Assembly: GCA_011033025.1 (NCBI GenBank)
Contig: WFMF01000283.1
Coordinates: 163,714 to 227,713, forward strand
Direction of reading: 5' to 3'
DNA from: Beroe forskalii
Lineage: Eukaryota > Ctenophora > Nuda > Beroida > Beroidae
Length of the DNA: 64,000 bases
Under the pieces are notes generated by a model. That model had not been told where the DNA came from, did no database searches, and saw only the letters and a list, made by a program, of their open reading frames with translations. Position 1 is the stretch's first letter; every line of letters begins with the position of its first letter. Shown in pieces: positions 59,690 to 64,000 of the stretch. The translations under genes were made by a program, and so were the position numbers.

Positions 59690-59860
59690 TTAAAAAAGGG
59701 GCATGTTATAATATTATATTGATTACTAATATTATATACTTTTTATAGGTTCTTGATGTCTTAGCCAAGTGTTTCCCTTCTACCTACTATACCCTATCAG
59801 AATAATGTGACTCTTATTCAACAACCCTATCTGTGAAATCATTATACTCAACCTTCATTT
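59690..59860 (+). mobile_element. Polypurine tract and start of 3' LTR
   Basis: AAAAAAGGGGCA (59694-59705) is followed at once by TGTTATAATATTATATTG, which fits a polypurine tract and an LTR beginning TGTT. The element lacks a recognisable 5' LTR and its right end could not be fixed, so length is a guess. Confidence 0.5.
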
Positions 59861-59926
59861 TTTGCACTCATGATTTGTTATTAAGAACATTAGGCACCTG
59901 CATCATTCTGCATCCATCAAATGAAC

Positions 59927-60026
59927 TGATCAAATGAAAAACCCACACAATTGCTCCCCGCTCGCGCTTGCTGTTTTGCGCAGACGTCATTGTAAAAGTG
60001 TATTGTGCGCGTTTTTCATTTGATCA
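59927..60026. repeat. Short inverted repeat, 25-bp arms
   Basis: TGATCAAATGAAAAACCCAC (from 59927) pairs with the segment ending GCGTTTTTCATTTGATCA at 60026, two or three mismatches, around 50 bp of GC-richer loop containing GACGTCA. MITE-like; no clear target duplication. Confidence 0.65.
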
Positions 60027-60307
60027 ATCCATTCAATCGACGTGGAACGATGAAACCACTTAAGAGACAAAAAAGGTTATAACTTTTTCACTTCAATTTG
60101 GACAAATTTGGATCAAAAAAGAGGGTCTTTAGCAACATGAATATATGAGTAGGTACTAAATGAATTATAAAAATGTCCAGTTTTTGTTCAACTCATACAA
60201 TTTGGTTGAAAGTTGGATAACCTTTGGTCATGATTTTGTGCCATTGCTGGTCCACAATAGTTTCATTTAATTAGCTGTGATTAATGATAGAAGGGGTTAA
60301 TTATTAC

Positions 60308-60558
60308 CTGCTTACTGATTTTGTGTGACAGCATAACTTTTTCATCTAGATGACCAAACAATTGGCATTCTCCAATGAGCACAGTAACATTAAAACTGAA
60401 ATCATCTCTACATGTGATCAGAAATGGAACTCCATTCTTTGTTTTTCGAATTATTTCCCAAGACATGTGGTGTCTCCTCCACCAGGTAACTTTTATCTCA
60501 ATAAATAATGATTTTTTGTTTAATATCATAGTAATGTCTGAGAAATAGTGCATCCTAA
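60308..60558 (-). CDS. Candidate exon, ~84 codons, unknown protein
   Basis: The minus strand is open from a TTAATATTAG acceptor near 60559 to an AAGCAG-GTAATA donor at 60307. The translation includes WEIIRKTKNGVPFLITCRDD then FSFNVTVLIGECQLFGHLDE and reads like a real folded domain, with two N-x-T/S-type sequons and three cysteines. It ends in phase 0 and so does not link directly to semaphorin exon 1. It may be a 5' exon of either minus-strand gene or a separate gene. I do not recognise the family. Confidence 0.35.
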
Positions 60559-60565
60559 TATTAAT

Positions 60566-60572
<7 letters not shown>

Positions 60573-60600
<28 letters not shown>
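60573..60600 (+). repeat. Poly-A run (28 A)
   Basis: It follows TTAATAAAATTT, so an AATAAA signal lies a few bases before the run. This could mark the 3' end of a reverse-transcribed insertion on the plus strand, or, read on minus, a pyrimidine tract ahead of the candidate exon. No target duplication was found. Confidence 0.7.
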
Positions 60601-60601
<1 letters not shown>

Positions 60602-61538
60602 TTGGCCCATGGCCAGTCAGTTACCCAAGCAGTCCATTCCAAAAAAATAAAAAAGAAGGCTTGCCCCCAGGAAAAGCATACTATTAGAGTAGCCAGCCAA
60701 AGCCGAGTAGGCCCCCCGAGGCCGAGAGAATCCCCCACCGGAACCTGTCAGTCCAAATGACAACAATCAACTTTGAGGGGGGCAGAAATCCCCAAATAGT
60801 GGTGAACAGTTGACCACGCCCACCCCTCGTCACTCAACCGGCGCGCGTGCTCAAAAACCCACACCTCGGGCTAGGAAGGTCTTAGTAGTCTTAGTAAAAT
60901 GGCCACAGTCGGTTTAATCAACCAGGCCGGTGGCAGCCATGCTGAGCATGGAAACTATCCCTAGTACACTAGGCGAAGGGTGTGAACTCCTGGGTGGTTT
61001 TTTAGGCCACCTGACTGCCGGAGATATCCTGGGCTGAGAGTAGCTCACCCGTCCAGGACCTCACTGGACCAGTAAGCTACCAACGCCCCTGGCTTCAAAC
61101 AGACTGCAAAGCAAGTCAATGCTTGCCTGCAGATTAAGTCGGAGATCAGCCGGAATGCGTCTGATACAGGGAGGTCTGACCCAACCAGACTGTAAATAAT
61201 ATTCCCATTGATTGCAGTTATGTTGGGATCAATGGGCAAAGCCCAGCTATGGGTACTAACGAGGGAACTGATTGTTAGTTTTGGTGATGTTTTGGTGTTG
61301 TATTATTGTTCATTAATCATAGTAATGTTGCTAAATCAGATTTATTGGGAGGGGACATCCTTTCGAAATGGGCTGCAGTTTATAGTATTTATTTCTATGG
61401 GTCTAGATGTACAGAAATTTGTTACTTGACAGAAGTGGTGAGGTAATGAGACTTAGCTGGTTTGAAGTACGGAGTACCCAGCAGGTGAGGGTGATGAAAG
61501 TGGGAGATATAACGAAATAAAATGTTGTTCACTTATGG
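60602..61538. other. GC-richer non-coding block
   Basis: Markedly less AT-rich than its surroundings, with phrases such as TCCTGGGCTGAGAGTAGCTC. Stops interrupt all frames. It resembles the untranslated part of a retroposon, but this is only an impression. Confidence 0.3.
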
Positions 61539-62122
61539 CTAGGAAGGTCACAGAGACCCGTACCCGGGTCCAAACGAATCGCAACGGCCATGTCTACACA
61601 AGACCCGTTAATAAACATATGCTCCAAAATGCTCATGAACCGAGTTACAGGCCAAAAATCCCAAGCCACAGGCCAAAAAAACCGATCTTCTAGGAAGGTC
61701 GCAGAGACCCCGTTCACAGCTCAAAAGAACCGCAACCGGCATGCCTACACACGACTTGCGAACAAACATATGCCCCAAAAAGCTCAGAAACCAAGCCACA
61801 GGCAAAAAACCGATCTCCGGTCACTTTCGCTGTGGAACCCTCGGCAAAAAATCAATGCAGCATCCACGGTTTGGGGTCGAGACCAAAACCCCACCCCTGA
61901 AAACATTCCCCAAACATCCCTCGCCCAACAGAAAAAGGCCCTGGGGGTCTAGAACAGTCAGAACGGCCACGTCACACCATTCAGAAACCGGACCCAATGC
62001 CCAACCCTCACATTTCCCTGACACGCATGTCCACAAATTCATATCCCGGGCCAAGAAGGTCCCAAAGACCCGTTTCCGGGCTCAAACGAATCGCAATGGC
62101 CATGTTCACATCAGACCTGCCA
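61539..62122. repeat. Degenerate ~150-bp tandem repeat
   Basis: Units beginning CTAGGAAGGTCRCAGAGACCC (61539 and 61692; a third at 62049) contain AAACATATGCTCCAAAATGC and GAGTTACAGGCCAAAAA. Frames stay open for up to 160 codons through them, but the translation is repeat-derived. Confidence 0.7.
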
Positions 62123-62436
62123 ATAAACATACGCTCCAAAATGCTCCTGAGCCGAGTTACAGGCCAAAAAGCACTTTGAGCCGACGTGACGGCTCAAAAC
62201 CGACAACCCATTCACATTATTAGATAATATTGTGGCTTACATCAGGTGAGACAACATCTGACAAAATATGGAGTATTGTATAAACATACGCTCCAAAATG
62301 CTCCTGAGCCGAGTTACAGGCCAAAAAGCACTTTGAGCCGACGTGACGGCTCAAAACCGACAACCCGTTCACATTATTAGATAATATTGTGGCTTACATC
62401 AGGTGAGACAACATCTGACAAAATATGGAGTATTGT
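62123..62436. repeat. Recent 157-bp direct tandem duplication
   Basis: 62123-62279 and 62280-62436 are almost identical (ATAAACATACGCTCCAAAAT ... ACAAAATATGGAGTATTGT); only one difference was seen (CCCATTC versus CCCGTTC). The unit starts inside the older ~150-bp array. Confidence 0.92.
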
Positions 62437-63640
62437 ATAAAAAACATGCAGAAATATTTAAACTTACAACACGACACATTAAATTAACTAACTGAGGAAA
62501 ATGCTTATCACTGAATGGAGTTTTCTGAAGACGAGAGATAATATAACCATTTTCAATGTTGTATTCTCGAAACTGGCAGTAAATCAGTGGTGTTAAGTAG
62601 ATCTGAGTTGAATCATAATTGCATTTTTAGTGTTTCACTAGGGGGTCCCCCTCAGTCAATGCTTTAAGCAATCAAGTTGAACATGACGTAGAAATCAGAC
62701 CCGATAAATATAGTGTGTATCCGCAAAGCTCTAGCTCCATTGCAAGGGTATTGCTACTGTAGGAGTAGTCTTGCATTGTCTTATCCTTTGTGACCAACAT
62801 AGGCACTGTTAATTCGGCTTCAATAAGGGACGAGGATCCTCATTTATAATTGACCAATATCCATATTGCCAGATGATCACTAGTAATATAATTTGCTCAA
62901 TGGCTCAACTATATTGATTGAAGAGTTCTTTAATATTTGATAACTGTGCCATTGTGCGAACATGAGCGCTTTTGCAATTTTTACTCAAATGTAACATTGT
63001 ATGATTTTCAAAAATTGTATGATTTTCAAAAATTTGAATGGTATCAAAAACTTAAGGGCGCAAGTTTAAAAAGCCAATGAATGAGAATCAGAAGCATCCA
63101 TAAAGGGATCTTAATTCAAATTCTATCGTGTTTAATTTTAAAAGACAATTTTGACTGATTCGTAAGAAAATGCGCCGATAAAATGCCTATATGTCAGCTC
63201 GTTAAATTCAATTTTAGGAATTCAGAGACATATTTAATGAGGGCGAACAAATATGTTTGTAAGTTCTTTTTGTGGAACCAAGTTATTGAGGCTACTTGTA
63301 ATGATGTTCAGGTTTTAATTAGCTTCATTTACTTCATACTCTATGAACTTAGAAAGCACTAGATGAGGACTTTTGAAATTCAAGACAGGTCGGGTTTATA
63401 TAGATATTTATTGTATTTTAGAGGAGTAAGACGAACTTGCAGAAAATATAAAGCCCTGCGACAGCAGGGATTTTTATGATTTAGATGTCGAAAGCGCAGG
63501 TGGGGAAATTTAAATGATTTAGAGAGTGAGGTGAAGCCGACTAGCCGAGCACCCTAAATCATTTCTGCAGTGAGTTTGAGCCTCTAAAGTACTATAGAAG
63601 TCTAACCGAACGAGAAAATCTTTGATTTTCGAGCTTTTAA
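62437..63640. other. AT-rich non-coding stretch
   Basis: No gene or mobile element recognised. A small inverted motif, AAATGATTTAGAG against CCTAAATCATTT, lies at about 63513-63562. Confidence 0.45.
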
Positions 63641-63648
63641 AGTCATTG

Positions 63649-64000
63649 CTTAAAAACTGGTTTTTCGGTCATAACTCCGCTTCTGGAACTCAAAAGTGAA
63701 TATAAACTTCACTGAGATCAAGTTTGTTCAAAAAACCTCAGAGATATGCACATTTTTGTAACGGAAATCAAAATGATGCATAGTTTTTACTTTAAAGGGG
63801 ATTTAAAAAAGAATGTTATAAAAAAGCGACAACGCTGGGTAGTAAAGACTTTTAAATAAGCAAATTTTAGGCCTTTTAAATTTCGGGGGGTTTTTTAAAA
63901 ATCATAAAAGGACCCCCTTCCTTTTTTTTAAATAATTTTGGTTTTTTTATTTGGGAAATTTAATTTCAAAAAACCCCCCGGGGTTTTAAAAAAAAAATTG
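63649..64000 (-). repeat. Inverted copy of the 47.2-kb repeat, decaying into poor sequence
   Basis: 63649-63766 matches 47185-47335 in reverse complement. From about 63785 homopolymer runs (AAAA, TTTTTTT, GGGGGG, CCCCCC) become inflated, while fragments such as GCTGGGTAGTAAAGACTT still echo the reverse complement of 47555-47575. This looks like a low-quality contig end. Confidence 0.6.

Overview
The window is nuclear DNA from an animal, most likely an invertebrate. It is AT-rich and gene-sparse. The recognisable coding pieces are short exons bounded by GT/AG splice sites, some separated by introns of up to about 20 kb. Between them lie minisatellites, TIR elements, foldback elements and a decayed Ty3/gypsy-type retroelement. 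There is no operon structure, no CRISPR array, and no rRNA or tRNA gene I can defend. I cannot name the species.

The best-supported gene is a semaphorin on the minus strand. Eight exons (46970 down to 14476) join in phase, and seven of the joins or ends fit without choice. They encode about 250 residues of a sema-domain beta-propeller, from its N-terminal first blade to the conserved 'SRVGRLCKND' strand. The first four exons cluster at 46.2-47.0 kb. A 20-kb intron follows, then exons at 26.0, 23.8, 16.3 and 14.5 kb. The signal-peptide exon and the end of the sema domain were not found. A second minus-strand gene is represented by two phase-matched exons at 50.3 and 48.8 kb that resemble the lumenal-to-membrane transition of GPI inositol-deacylase (PGAP1-like, moderate confidence). 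A further membrane-spanning exon at 44.9 kb has good splice sites. If it belongs to the same gene, the two genes are interleaved on one strand.

Region by region. 1-14.4 kb: mostly non-coding, with a hAT-like MITE, a GC-rich promoter-like island near 3.5 kb, a GGGACA foldback array at 7.8-8.4 kb and a few small candidate exons. 14.4-26 kb: four semaphorin exons, with a 4.4-kb TIR element (copy A) and a GC-hairpin element inside introns. 26-46 kb: the large intron, holding a 19-bp array with branch-point-like motifs, an inverted dispersed repeat pair and an ~85-bp tandem array. 46-51 kb: the exon clusters and a 12-bp minisatellite whose transcribed strand is a run of 3' splice-site-like sequences. 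51-56.3 kb: a hairpin element, a ~145-bp satellite split by copy B of the TIR element, and a near-perfect 112-bp-arm foldback. 58.5-59.7 kb: the 3' end of a retroelement. 60-64 kb: a candidate exon, a long poly-A, tandem duplications and a terminal stretch that looks like poor-quality sequence.

The most unusual finding is the pair of large non-autonomous elements A (18132-22499) and B (52079-55638). Both have G-run termini, clustered TTTGGCAAAC motifs in both orientations at each end, perfect 6-bp target duplications (AACTTA, ACCAAT) and a core of 21-bp minisatellite. Copy B sits in a satellite whose period is restored when the element is removed. I cannot place the family with certainty.
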